Shown: positions 1 to 5,889 of the stretch, piece after piece
Layout of the letters: each line of letters opens with the position of its first letter
Numbering within the stretch: the first letter of the stretch is position 1
Source of the DNA: Hyphomicrobiales bacterium
GTDB taxonomy: Bacteria > Pseudomonadota > Alphaproteobacteria > Rhizobiales > Aestuariivirgaceae
NCBI GenBank assembly: GCA_027051995.1
Contig: JALUFY010000062.1
Coordinates: forward strand, 1-5,902
Reading direction: 5' to 3'
Length of the DNA: 5,902 bases
Notes under the pieces: model-generated
The model's input: the letters and a program-made list of their open reading frames with translations, nothing else
Told to the model about the DNA's origin: nothing
Database searches by the model: none
Position numbers and translations under genes: made by a program

Positions 1-131
1 CGGGACAGGTGGCGGGGGCCTGGGCCGGATCGACGCTGGTTCACCGGCGCGATGTCTCCTTCATCCGGGTGTTCTTTCTCATCGTCGTGGCCGCCACCAT
101 CGCCAAGCTGGCCTGGGAGCGGTTTCCATAG
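1..131 (+). CDS. C-terminal end of a TSUP (TauE/SafE-like) membrane permease, 5' truncated
   Basis: The frame starting at base 3 is open from the window edge to a TAG at 129-131 and gives 42 residues. It reads as a glycine/alanine helix (GQVAGAWAG), a short basic turn (HRRD), then a hydrophobic helix (FIRVFFLIVVAATIAKLAW) and a charged tail. A glycine-rich helix, an R/D turn, an 'IR.vf' motif and a final helix ending in 'KL' is the usual C-terminus of TSUP/TauE-SafE permeases, which are inner-membrane proteins often linked to export of sulfur compounds or organic anions. Substrate cannot be judged from this fragment. The next gene starts 73 bases downstream on the same strand, so the two may be co-transcribed. 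Another polytopic membrane protein with a similar last helix is possible. Confidence 0.6.
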   Translation, partial: GQVAGAWAGSTLVHRRDVSFIRVFFLIVVAATIAKLAWERFP

Positions 132-204
132 GCTCACAAGCCCGAGCCTGGCCGCATTTGCCCTGCCCCACCCGTTGCGACTATGATGGCGGCGGGAGGG
201 AACA

Positions 205-1341
205 ATGCGCAAGATCACGCGGTTTTTTGCACTTACGCTGCTGCTGTGCGCCTTTCTCGCGGCGAGCGCAGGAGTGCGGGCCGCCCCGGCGGACGGCAAG
301 GCGGGCGCGAACAAGACGGGCGGGCGGCCGCTGGTGGTGCTGACCAAGCCCATCGCGCCTTTTGTCATGCGCGATCCTGACGGGCGCATCAGCGGATTTT
401 CCATGGAGCTGTGGCAGGCGCTGGCGAAGCGCCTTGGCGCGAAAAGCGAGATCGTCATGCTGCCTTCGCTGAAGGCGCTGCTGGACAACATCCACCAGGG
501 GGCGGGAGACGCGGGCATCGCGGCGGTGACCATCACGGCGGAGCGCGAAAAGGCGCTGGATTTCTCCCATCCCTATTTCCGCTCCGGATTGCAGATCATG
601 GTGCGGGCGCAGCCTGGCGGCGTGCTCTCCCGGGCGCTCGCCGTGATGCGCGGCATTCTCAATTCTCCCAGCTTCCGCTTCGCCATGATGGCGCTGGGGC
701 TGTTCGTGCTCGTGGTGGCGCATGTCATCTGGCTGGCGGAGCGCAGGCGCAATCCGCAATTTTGCCGCCACTATCCGGCCGGGCTGTGGGACGCCGTCTA
801 CTGGACGCTGGTGACCATCTCCACGGTGGGCTACGGCGACAAGACGCCGAAGACCAACGCCGGGCGGGCCATCGCGCTGGCGCTCATCATCTTCGGCTAT
901 GTGGCCTTCGCCTGGTTCACCGCCACCATCACCTCGGCGCTGACGGTGACGGAGCTGGCCGGCGCCATTCGCGGGCCGGACGATCTGGCCGGCAAGCAGG
1001 TGGCCACGGTGCGCCACTCCACATCGGAGAAATGGCTGCGGCAGCGCCCCGGCGTGCATGTGCGGGCCTTCGGCAATATCCTGGACGCCTACGCACAACT
1101 CGAGGCGGGCAAGGTGGACGCCATCGTCTATGACTATCCGGTGCTCAGCCATTACGCGCGCACGAAAGGACGCGGAAAGGTGCGCATGACGGGGCCGGTG
1201 TTCAATCACGAGCCCTATGGCGTCATCTTCCCGGAGGGCTCCCCCTTGCGCGAAAAGGTCAATCAGGCGCTGCTGGAGCTGATGGAAAGCGGAGAATACA
1301 GGCGCATGCACATCAAGTGGTTCGGCGAGCCCCCTGGCTGA
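205..1341 (+). CDS. GluR0-like ligand-gated potassium channel (prokaryotic ionotropic glutamate receptor architecture)
   Basis: This 378-residue protein is predicted to sit in the inner membrane with a periplasmic ligand-binding domain. Residues 1-26 look like a signal peptide (MRKITR, a hydrophobic core, then VRA before the likely cut). Residues 42-135 form the first lobe of a type-3 solute-binding domain, with a GFSMELW segment and the TAEREKALDF motif; R114 matches the arginine that grips the ligand carboxylate in this family. Residues 156-177 are membrane helix 1, about 192-212 a pore loop with potassium filter TVGYGD at 207-212, and 221-243 membrane helix 2. The second lobe follows (252-375), with VDAIVYD placing D305 and D310 near the usual amine-binding acidic site. 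Lobe, helix, P-loop, helix, lobe is the order seen in Synechocystis GluR0, which lacks the third helix of animal receptors. The start is supported by GGGAGGG at 194-200. The natural ligand is unknown. Automated annotation may call it only a 'substrate-binding domain protein' or 'ion channel'. Confidence 0.88.
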   Translation: MRKITRFFALTLLLCAFLAASAGVRAAPADGKAGANKTGGRPLVVLTKPIAPFVMRDPDGRISGFSMELWQALAKRLGAKSEIVMLPSLKALLDNIHQGAGDAGIAAVTITAEREKALDFSHPYFRSGLQIMVRAQPGGVLSRALAVMRGILNSPSFRFAMMALGLFVLVVAHVIWLAERRRNPQFCRHYPAGLWDAVYWTLVTISTVGYGDKTPKTNAGRAIALALIIFGYVAFAWFTATITSALTVTELAGAIRGPDDLAGKQVATVRHSTSEKWLRQRPGVHVRAFGNILDAYAQLEAGKVDAIVYDYPVLSHYARTKGRGKVRMTGPVFNHEPYGVIFPEGSPLREKVNQALLELMESGEYRRMHIKWFGEPPG

Positions 1342-1445
1342 TCCTGCGCCAAGAAAAATTCTTTTCAATCCGATTCTATAATAAAATACAGACGTTTGCC
1401 ACATTCCGCCGAAGCTGGGGCTTGTTTTCCGGTCATCCCCAGATT

Positions 1446-1591
1446 CGTCATTCCCACGAAAGTGGGAATCCATGCGGCGCATCGGAGGTGCTGCGGTATT
1501 TCCATGGAAGTCTATGAAACTCCGCGCCTTATTCCGAACCGTCCAGGAGCTCCGTGATTCAGCATAGGCTCCCGCTTTCGCGGGAGTGACG
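1446..1591. repeat. Composite MITE/REP-like element: two inverted 30-bp hairpin repeats around an 86-bp core
   Basis: Positions 1446-1475 and the reverse complement of 1562-1591 align over 30 bases with 24 identities. Both share CGTCA, TCCC, CGAAA, GGGA and ATGC blocks, and all six differences are transitions. Each copy is itself a hairpin: ATTCCCAC-GAAA-GTGGGAAT at 1450-1469 (8-bp stem), and CTCCCGC-TTTC-GCGGGAG at 1569-1586 (7-bp stem, GAAA loop on the other strand). The core holds two perfect palindromes, TTCCATGGAA (1500-1509) and GGAGCTCC (1546-1553). The hairpin sequence resembles the ATTCCC...GGGAAT repeats scattered in many proteobacterial genomes, such as the dRS3-type repeats of Neisseria. 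No open frame for a transposase and no clear target-site duplication is visible, so movement, if any, would depend on an enzyme encoded elsewhere. Confidence 0.72.
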
Positions 1592-1766
1592 TTGTTGGGA
1601 ACGTTTCCTGGAGAGCACTGCTGATGCGCGAGAAGGCCGATCCCCAAAATATGTAATACATGAACACAACCAAAAGGCGATATTACTAATTCGGTGGCGC
1701 AAATATTAAACTTGCTACACAACGAGTTTCATGACGAAACCATCAGTATTCTGATATTTTTAAATG

Positions 1767-1780
1767 TTTTGTTATCAAAA
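1767..1780. promoter_or_regulatory. Short perfect palindrome TTTTG-N4-CAAAA in the AT-rich tract
   Basis: Bases 1767-1771 (TTTTG) and 1776-1780 (CAAAA) are perfect reverse complements around TTAT. The half-site spacing does not fit an FNR/NNR box, which needs TTG and CAA separated by eight bases; here they are separated by four. It lies about 60-75 bases before the predicted start of the candidate RNA at about 1841, where an operator or activator site could sit. A chance match in an AT-rich tract is equally plausible. Confidence 0.2.
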
Positions 1781-1805
1781 TCCGTATAAACAGTAGCAAA
1801 CAATA

Positions 1806-1834
1806 TTTACTTTCGAGAGAAAATCGTTTATCTC
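1806..1834 (+). promoter_or_regulatory. Weak sigma-70-like promoter candidate for the structured RNA
   Basis: TTTACT at 1806-1811 and TATCTC at 1829-1834 are separated by 17 bases; each matches four of six consensus positions. A start about seven bases after the -10 falls near 1841, at the base of the GGAACATG arm that opens the structured segment. The spacer and -10 also contain a small hairpin (CGAGA 1814-1818 with TCTCG 1831-1835, plus three inner A-T pairs). The motif match alone is weak; the placement is what makes it worth listing. Confidence 0.25.
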
Positions 1835-1840
1835 GCTTGA

Positions 1841-1966
1841 CCGGAACATGATATCCGCCCGAATGGGTCCGGCCATGCAAGTGGCCGTGCATGTTCCAGG
1901 CCCGCCCGATGGCGTCCCGCGCGTTTGTGCCCCCATGCGCCGGATATGCCACGGGCGGGCTTTTCT
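1841..1966 (+). ncRNA. Candidate structured small RNA in the convergent gap
   Basis: The segment is dense in complementary arms on +. GGAACATG (1843-1850) pairs with CATGTTCC (1890-1897). Inside it GGCCA (1871-1875) pairs with TGGCC (1882-1886) around a six-base loop. A second domain is closed by GCCCGCCCG (1900-1908) and CGGGCGGGC (1952-1960), with TGGC (1910-1913) and GCCA (1948-1951) continuing inward, and ends in TTTTCTTT. The layout is two adjacent stem-loop domains with a 3' T-run, as expected of a small RNA of about 125 nt. It does not resemble 6S, tmRNA, RNase P, SRP RNA or a riboswitch class that I recognise. It could instead be no more than the terminator of a long 3' UTR of the channel gene. 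Confidence 0.35.
1900..1966 (+). terminator. Probable intrinsic terminator read on + (9-bp GC stem, T-rich tail)
   Basis: A perfect nine-base GC stem (1900-1908 with 1952-1960) is extended by four more pairs after a one-base bulge (1910-1913 with 1948-1951). The 34 bases left inside can fold further through GCGC arms (1919-1922 with 1937-1940). TTTTCTTT follows directly at 1961-1968. The T-run lies only on the + side; on the minus side the stem is followed by CTGGAAC, so it would not be a classical terminator for norF. The long loop is unusual for a simple terminator. Confidence 0.5.
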
Positions 1967-1989
1967 TTCCCGGTGCACGCTGGTGGCCT

Positions 1990-2310
1990 TCAGCGCGGGA
2001 TGAGGCCCAGGGCGTTGATGGCGTAAAGGCCCAGCAGCAGCAGCAACAGCATGATCAGGGTGATGTTGAAGCCGGTCTGCCAGCCGCGCGGGGCGGCGCG
2101 CAGGTTCAGATAGACCTGCAGGATGGTGCGCGCCTTGGCCCAGCTGATGAGCAGGAGGCCACCCGTCCACAGCAGGCCGAGGCTGCGGGTGGAGGTGACA
2201 TGTCCGGCCAGCATGGTGCCCACGGTGAGCGCCATGAGGACAAGCCAGGCGGTGAACAGAGTGCGCCGGGAGGGCAGATTGTGCGAGGGATGGCTGCTCT
2301 TGGCGTTCAT
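1990..2310 (-). CDS. norF: NorF-like small membrane protein (prokaryotic cytochrome oxidase subunit IV family)
   Basis: This 106-residue protein has three predicted membrane helices: about 18-37, 44-66 and 82-103. Helix 2 runs into ISWAKARTILQVYLNLR, the usual 'K-x-x-x-I-x-x-x-[FY]-x-x-LR' ending of the second helix in prokaryotic subunit IV (COX4_pro) proteins. It follows norE with a 10-base gap, matching the norE-norF order of Paracoccus-type nor operons, so NorF is the best name. No oxidase subunit I or II gene is nearby, which argues against a true terminal oxidase subunit. NorE and NorF are not catalytic; they are reported to be needed for full NO reductase activity. The family is short and poorly conserved, so the assignment rests partly on position. 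It appears longer than the very short NorF of Paracoccus, as I recall it. Confidence 0.72.
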   Translation of the reverse strand: MNAKSSHPSHNLPSRRTLFTAWLVLMALTVGTMLAGHVTSTRSLGLLWTGGLLLISWAKARTILQVYLNLRAAPRGWQTGFNITLIMLLLLLLGLYAINALGLIPR

Positions 2311-2317
2311 GACCGGG

Positions 2318-2322
2318 CTCCT
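2318..2322 (-). promoter_or_regulatory. norF ribosome-binding site overlapping the norE stop codon
   Basis: On the minus strand AGGAG at 2322-2318 includes two bases of the norE stop codon TAG (2323-2321) and sits seven bases before the norF ATG at 2310. A ribosome terminating on norE would sit on this site, which suggests translational coupling and matched output of the two proteins. Confidence 0.6.
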
Positions 2323-2899
2323 AACGCATCAGATAGACGACGGGGAAAAGGATGACCCAGATGAGGTCAACCATGTGCCAGAAGGCCGCCCCCGTCTCCA
2401 GATTGTCCAGCGAGTGCTTCCAGCCGACAATGGCCAGAATGACCATGCCGAGCACCACATGCAGGGCGTGGAAACCCGTCAGCAGATAGTAGAGGGTGTA
2501 GAAATTGTTCGTGCCGATGGTGTGGCCGTGGGCGATTTCGGCGCTGTATTCGACATATTTCACGCCCAGAAAGACCAGGCCGAGGGCGATGGCGGCGGCG
2601 ATCCACAGGCGCATGCGGGCCGTGCGGTTTTCCGATTCGGCCTTCACCGCCAGGGCGGCGAAAAAGCCCGACGTGATGAGCACCTGGGTATTGATGGCTC
2701 CGGCCAGGCGGTTCAGGGTGTCCTGCGAGTGGGAGAATGTCTGCGGATCGATGAGAAAGGAAATGACGAAGCCGGCGAAGCCCGCTCCGAAGACGGCGAT
2801 TTCGGAGATGATGAGCAGCCAGATCATCGGGTTGCCGGGCAGCTGCGAAAGCGGCCCCCAGCCTTCATCGAGAGAGGTTGCTCCGGTGTCTTCCTTCAT
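2321..2899 (-). CDS. norE: NorE, cytochrome c oxidase subunit III-like accessory protein of nitric oxide reductase
   Basis: From the preferred ATG at 2899 the protein has 192 residues and five predicted membrane helices: about 25-49 (PMIWLLIISEIAVFGAGF), 68-87, 98-118, 132-160 and 175-191. Subunit III signatures are clear: LGVKYVEY with K114 and E117, GFHALHVVLGM with two histidines (144 and 147), and FWHMVDLIWVILFPVVYL at the end. A five-helix short form lacking the first two helices of canonical subunit III, placed after norQD, is typical of NorE. The longest open frame begins at 2947, but the ATG at 2899 has GGGAGG seven bases upstream and avoids a polar 16-residue extension, so it is preferred. 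The 91 bases between norD and norE carry no clear promoter or terminator. Generic annotation may call it a heme-copper oxidase subunit III, although no oxidase core gene accompanies it. Confidence 0.85.
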   Translation of the reverse strand: MKEDTGATSLDEGWGPLSQLPGNPMIWLLIISEIAVFGAGFAGFVISFLIDPQTFSHSQDTLNRLAGAINTQVLITSGFFAALAVKAESENRTARMRLWIAAAIALGLVFLGVKYVEYSAEIAHGHTIGTNNFYTLYYLLTGFHALHVVLGMVILAIVGWKHSLDNLETGAAFWHMVDLIWVILFPVVYLMR

Positions 2900-2906
2900 G
2901 CCGTTT

Positions 2907-2912
2907 CCTCCC
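2907..2912 (-). promoter_or_regulatory. Ribosome-binding site that decides the norE start
   Basis: GGGAGG at 2912-2907 on the minus strand lies seven bases from the ATG at 2899. No comparable site precedes the in-frame ATG at 2947, so the shorter protein is favoured. Confidence 0.65.
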
Positions 2913-2990
2913 GTTGCCCTTGCGCATGCCTTCGTCTGATCCTGCAACCTTGAGCCGCGCCCTTTCTGTAGCAGGCGTCACACAAGTTTC

Positions 2991-4961
2991 TCATGCGACA
3001 AGATGGCGGTAGAGCATGGGCAGGGCCCGGGTGAGTTTCGAGGCCTTGGAGACGATGGCGTAGGCGTTGCGGCCGAAGATGAAGGGGAAGTAGCCCTGCG
3101 CCTTGGCGTCGATGGTGACGCCGAAGACCTTCTGGCCGAGCTTGCGTGCCTCGGCGATGGCGCGGGCGGTATCCTCAACGCCATAGCGGCCCTCGTAGTG
3201 ATCCAGATCGTTGGGCTTGCCGTCGGTGATGACCAGCAGAAGACGGCGCGAATTGGGGCGCGTCTCCAGCTCCTTCGAGACATGGCGCACGGCGGCGCCG
3301 AGGCGGGTGTAGAAGCCCGGCTTGAGGGCGGCGATGCGGCGGTGGATGGCGGGGCCGCGGCATTCGTCGAAGCCCTTGATGGTGTTGACGTAAACGCGGG
3401 CGCGGCGGATGGAGGAGAAGGCGTAGATGGCGTAATCGTCGCCGCAGGCGGCCAGCCCCTCGGTGAGGGCGGTGAGGGCTTCGCGGGCGATGTCCATGAC
3501 CTGCCGGCCATCGACATAGCTCTCGGTGGAGCGCGAGGAATCGAACAGCACGGCGACGGCCAGGTCGCGGGCTTGCTGGCGGGCCTGCATGTAGATGCGG
3601 TCGGAGCCTTCGCCGTGGGCGGCCAGATCGGTCATGGAGCGCACCAGGGCGTCCATGTCGAACTCCGGGCCGTCAAGCTGGCGGCGCAGGATTTCGCGCT
3701 TTGGCCGGAGGGCCTCGAACTGGCGCTTGACGGCGCGGATGCGCCGCGCGGTGGCCTCGTCGGGCGTCCAGACGTGATCGCCGCCGGCTTCTTCCGCCGT
3801 GCGGGTGAGCACGCGGCAATGATCCGGCAGATAGGCGCGGGCGCGGTAATCCCATTCGGGATAGGTTTGTTCGCCGGCCAGCCTTTCCAGCTCCACGTCC
3901 TCGGGAGCCAGGTCGAGATCGAATTTCAGCTTCGTGCGCGGCTTCTTTTTCACGTCAACGAGCGAAATTTCGTCCATGTCGTCGCGCGCCTTCTTCGCCT
4001 CGTCCTCGTCCTGCTCGTCATCGATGAGGCGGCTCATGTTGAGGAACTCGGCCAGCGAAAGAATGGATTCGAAACGGTGCAGGATGAGCGGGTCCTTCTT
4101 GTCCGCCTGATCGGAATTGCGCCGCCTGGCGCGGTACTTCTTGTCCTGCTCCTCTTCCTGCGCGCCGTCCTTGCCGGATCCCGCCGCATCCTCGCGCTCC
4201 GGCGAGTGCTGGCGGGGGCGCACCGGCAGGGCGTCGCCCCATACGGGCACGGGCAGGAAGGTGCGGTATTTGCGCGGCGCGCGGATATCGTCCAGCGGCG
4301 CGTTCTCGTCCAGAATGGCGGCGAGGACGATGTTGTCCCCGGCTTCGGGGGTTTCCTCGCCCAGCAGGGCGCGGATGGCGTCTTCCACCGCCTGTTCGGC
4401 GGGCGGCAGGGCGCGCGCCGGGCGCACCGAAAGCGCGGCCCTTCGCAGCCTTTCGTAGCGCGCCTTCAGGCCGGGGGCATGGGCCAGGGTGCGGGCGGAG
4501 ATACGGCGGGCGAAGCGCAGGGCGCGGATATCGGCGCGCAGCGGATCGGCGTCCGCCGTGGGCCATTCGCCGGCCGTGGCGGCGGCCCAGGCGGTGAGCC
4601 AGTAGTAGAGGTCTTCATTGAGCCCCCTTTCGGGCAGCACGTCCACATCCTCCGGCAGCAGCAGAATATCGCCGTCGATGCGGGCGCGCGGCACGAGGAA
4701 GGCGGCGTGGCCCAGCTTCTGGAACCAGCCCAGGCGGTTTTTCGTCGTCTCGCGGGTGGTGGCCTTCAGATCGATGGCCGGATCGCCGCCAAGGGCGCGG
4801 AAGAAGACGCCAAGGCGGCTTCCCAGATCAGCGAAGCGCGCCGTCTCTTCGGGAAAGACCGGCAGGCCGGTGGGCTTGACGATGATGTCATGCCACAGCT
4901 TGCCGACGACTTCCTCCGGCTCGAAGATGTGCATGACGGCGCCGAGAAGACGATTAGCCAT
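2991..4961 (-). CDS. norD: NorD, von Willebrand A-domain activation protein of nitric oxide reductase
   Basis: The protein has 656 residues from the preferred start (MANRLLGAVMHIFEPEE). It has no signal peptide or membrane helix, so it is probably cytoplasmic. Residues 1-245 are a helical N-terminal region. About 253-332 is a highly charged, low-complexity linker with alternating acidic and basic runs (QEEEQDKK, DDEQDEDE). Residues about 465-645 form the vWA domain with a complete metal-ion-dependent adhesion site: DSSRS at 474-478, T552 in YTRLG, and D580 in ITDGKPND. The LFDSSRSTESY and ITDGKPNDLDHYEGRYG segments are characteristic of the NorD/CbbO group. NorD works with the AAA+ ATPase NorQ, encoded 46 bases upstream, to activate the NO reductase, probably by helping non-haem iron enter NorB. 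CbbO, the rubisco-activation relative, is the main alternative, but norE and norF downstream support NorD. An in-frame ATG at 4985 lacks a ribosome-binding site. Confidence 0.9.
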   Translation of the reverse strand: MANRLLGAVMHIFEPEEVVGKLWHDIIVKPTGLPVFPEETARFADLGSRLGVFFRALGGDPAIDLKATTRETTKNRLGWFQKLGHAAFLVPRARIDGDILLLPEDVDVLPERGLNEDLYYWLTAWAAATAGEWPTADADPLRADIRALRFARRISARTLAHAPGLKARYERLRRAALSVRPARALPPAEQAVEDAIRALLGEETPEAGDNIVLAAILDENAPLDDIRAPRKYRTFLPVPVWGDALPVRPRQHSPEREDAAGSGKDGAQEEEQDKKYRARRRNSDQADKKDPLILHRFESILSLAEFLNMSRLIDDEQDEDEAKKARDDMDEISLVDVKKKPRTKLKFDLDLAPEDVELERLAGEQTYPEWDYRARAYLPDHCRVLTRTAEEAGGDHVWTPDEATARRIRAVKRQFEALRPKREILRRQLDGPEFDMDALVRSMTDLAAHGEGSDRIYMQARQQARDLAVAVLFDSSRSTESYVDGRQVMDIAREALTALTEGLAACGDDYAIYAFSSIRRARVYVNTIKGFDECRGPAIHRRIAALKPGFYTRLGAAVRHVSKELETRPNSRRLLLVITDGKPNDLDHYEGRYGVEDTARAIAEARKLGQKVFGVTIDAKAQGYFPFIFGRNAYAIVSKASKLTRALPMLYRHLVA

Positions 4962-4968
4962 GCCCTGG

Positions 4969-4976
4969 CCTCCCTG
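4969..4976 (-). promoter_or_regulatory. Ribosome-binding site that decides the norD start
   Basis: CAGGGAGG at 4976-4969 on the minus strand lies seven bases from the ATG at 4961. The upstream in-frame ATG at 4985 is preceded by GCCGCCATC, with no purine-rich site, and this ribosome-binding site would fall inside that longer frame. The start at 4961 is therefore preferred. Confidence 0.7.
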
Positions 4977-5007
4977 TATGCGCATGATGGCGGCGGGTCA
5001 TGGCGGA

Positions 5008-5817
5008 TCAGTCCACGATGGCCAGCACGGCCTCGCGCAGGCCGGCCTTGACGTCTTCATCATCGGAGAGCGGCTCGATGAGGGCGGATTCAATGGCCTG
5101 GCGCATGTCCATGCCTGCGTGAATGAGCGCGCCGCAATAAATGACCAGGCGGGTGGAGGCGCCCTCCTCCAGATCGTAGTCCTTCAGCGAGCGCAGGCGC
5201 CGCGCCAGGCGGACAATGAGCTTGGCGCGGTCTTCATCGAGACCGGTTTCGCGCGCCACCACCTCGGTTTCCACATCGAGCGGCGGATAGTCGAAGGACA
5301 GGGCCAGGAAGCGCTGGCGGGTGGAGGGCTTGAGCGATTTCAGGATGTTCTGGTAGCCGGGGTTGTAGGAGATCACCAGCATGAAGTCATCCGGGGCCTC
5401 CAGCGTCTCGCCGGTGCGCTCCAGGGGCAGGATGCGGCGGTCGTCGGTCAGCGGATGCAGCACCACGGTGACATCCTTGCGCGCCTCCACCACCTCGTCG
5501 AGATAGCACACGCCGCCGCTTCGCACGGCGGTGGTCAGCGGGCCGTCCGTCCACACCGTCTCGCCGCCCTTGAGCAGGTAGCGGCCGGTGAGATCGGCGG
5601 CGGCCAGATCGTCGTGGCAGGCCACCGTTTGCAGTGGCAGGCCCAGTCTGGCGGCCATGTGGGCGACAAAGCGCGTCTTGCCGCAGCCCGTCGGCCCCTT
5701 GAGCAGAAGCGGCAGTTTCAGTTCATAGGCCTTTTCGAAAACCTCGCATTCATTGCCCGCCGGGCGGTAGAATGGAATGTCCCTTCCTTCGTTCGCGGCT
5801 GTCGCGGATGTGGTCAT
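5008..5817 (-). CDS. norQ: NorQ, MoxR-type AAA+ ATPase of nitric oxide reductase activation
   Basis: This 269-residue soluble protein is close to the usual length of CbbQ/NorQ proteins. It begins with the family's IPFYRPAGNE segment (residues 14-23). Walker A is GPTGCGKT at 41-48, Walker B is VCYLDEV at 103-109 with D107 and E108, and sensor 1 is N152 in ISYNPGYQ. Candidate arginine-finger residues are R167 and R169 in STRQRF, and R223 in STRLV fits sensor 2. With NorD it forms an ATPase/vWA chaperone pair that remodels the NO reductase catalytic subunit on the cytoplasmic side of the membrane. The ATG has GGGGAAGG five bases upstream. The frame stays open to the window edge, but no earlier ATG is present and codon use upstream is unlike the gene. 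CbbQ and GvpN are close relatives; the norD, norE and norF neighbours decide for NorQ. Confidence 0.92.
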   Translation of the reverse strand: MTTSATAANEGRDIPFYRPAGNECEVFEKAYELKLPLLLKGPTGCGKTRFVAHMAARLGLPLQTVACHDDLAAADLTGRYLLKGGETVWTDGPLTTAVRSGGVCYLDEVVEARKDVTVVLHPLTDDRRILPLERTGETLEAPDDFMLVISYNPGYQNILKSLKPSTRQRFLALSFDYPPLDVETEVVARETGLDEDRAKLIVRLARRLRSLKDYDLEEGASTRLVIYCGALIHAGMDMRQAIESALIEPLSDDEDVKAGLREAVLAIVD

Positions 5818-5850
5818 CGTTACCTTCCCCTCATGGTGAACATGGCCGGG

Positions 5851-5889
5851 TTTGCTGAATACCCGAGCATAATAATCGGCTTTAGCAAA
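5851..5889. promoter_or_regulatory. Interrupted palindrome upstream of norQ
   Basis: TTTGCTGAA (5851-5859) and TTTAGCAAA (5881-5889) are reverse complements at eight of nine positions, the ninth being a G-T pair. Inside, CCGA (5863-5866) pairs with TCGG (5876-5879) around an AT-rich loop. It lies 34-72 bases before the norQ ATG. It could be an operator, or an RNA hairpin separating an upstream gene such as norB from norQ. It lacks the TTGAT-N4-ATCAA form of FNR/NNR sites. Confidence 0.35.

Larger units (their letters stand above)
1342..1989. other. 648-bp convergent intergenic region without a convincing protein-coding gene
   Basis: The upstream gene ends at 1341 on + and norF ends at 1990 on -, so neither flanking gene needs a promoter here. 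From left to right it contains a short A/T-rich inverted repeat just after the channel gene (AAGAA/TTCTT, 1351-1363), a composite hairpin-repeat element (1446-1591), an AT-rich tract from about 1640 to 1840 (only 15 of 60 bases are G or C in 1741-1800), and a GC-rich structured segment (1843-1966). Open frames crossing it lack family signatures and ribosome-binding sites. The long minus-strand frame through 181-1722 is an antisense shadow of the channel gene plus a read-through of the repeats. Confidence 0.75.

Noticed and set aside
130..149. Inverted repeat AGGCTC/GAGCCT overlapping the stop codon of the first gene
   Set aside because: The stem is only six pairs and no T-run follows, so it is not supported as a terminator.
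1351..1363. AAGAA/TTCTT inverted repeat just after the channel gene, followed by T-rich bases
   Set aside because: The stem has only one G-C pair and a three-base loop, too weak to call an intrinsic terminator.
181..1722. Long minus-strand open frame of 513 codons opposite the channel gene
   Set aside because: It is antisense to a clear gene with a recognisable architecture, is rich in histidine, arginine and glutamine as GC-rich shadow frames are, and its N-terminal part merely reads through the hairpin repeats.
1743..1952. Minus-strand small open frame of 69 codons in the convergent gap
   Set aside because: It runs through the structured segment and the AT-rich tract with abrupt composition change, has no convincing ribosome-binding site and no recognisable motif.
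1342..1989. CRISPR array or tRNA gene in the gap
   Set aside because: There are only two repeat copies in inverted orientation with no regular spacers, and no cloverleaf or CCA-type tRNA end is visible.
2123..2953. Plus-strand open frame of 276 codons opposite norE
   Set aside because: It overlaps norE and norF fully in antisense and shows no domain signature; norE has clear subunit III motifs.
3003..5051. Long plus-strand open frame of 682 codons opposite norD
   Set aside because: It is the complement shadow of norD, with low-complexity Gly/Ala/Arg/Val content and no family motifs, while norD has an intact vWA domain.
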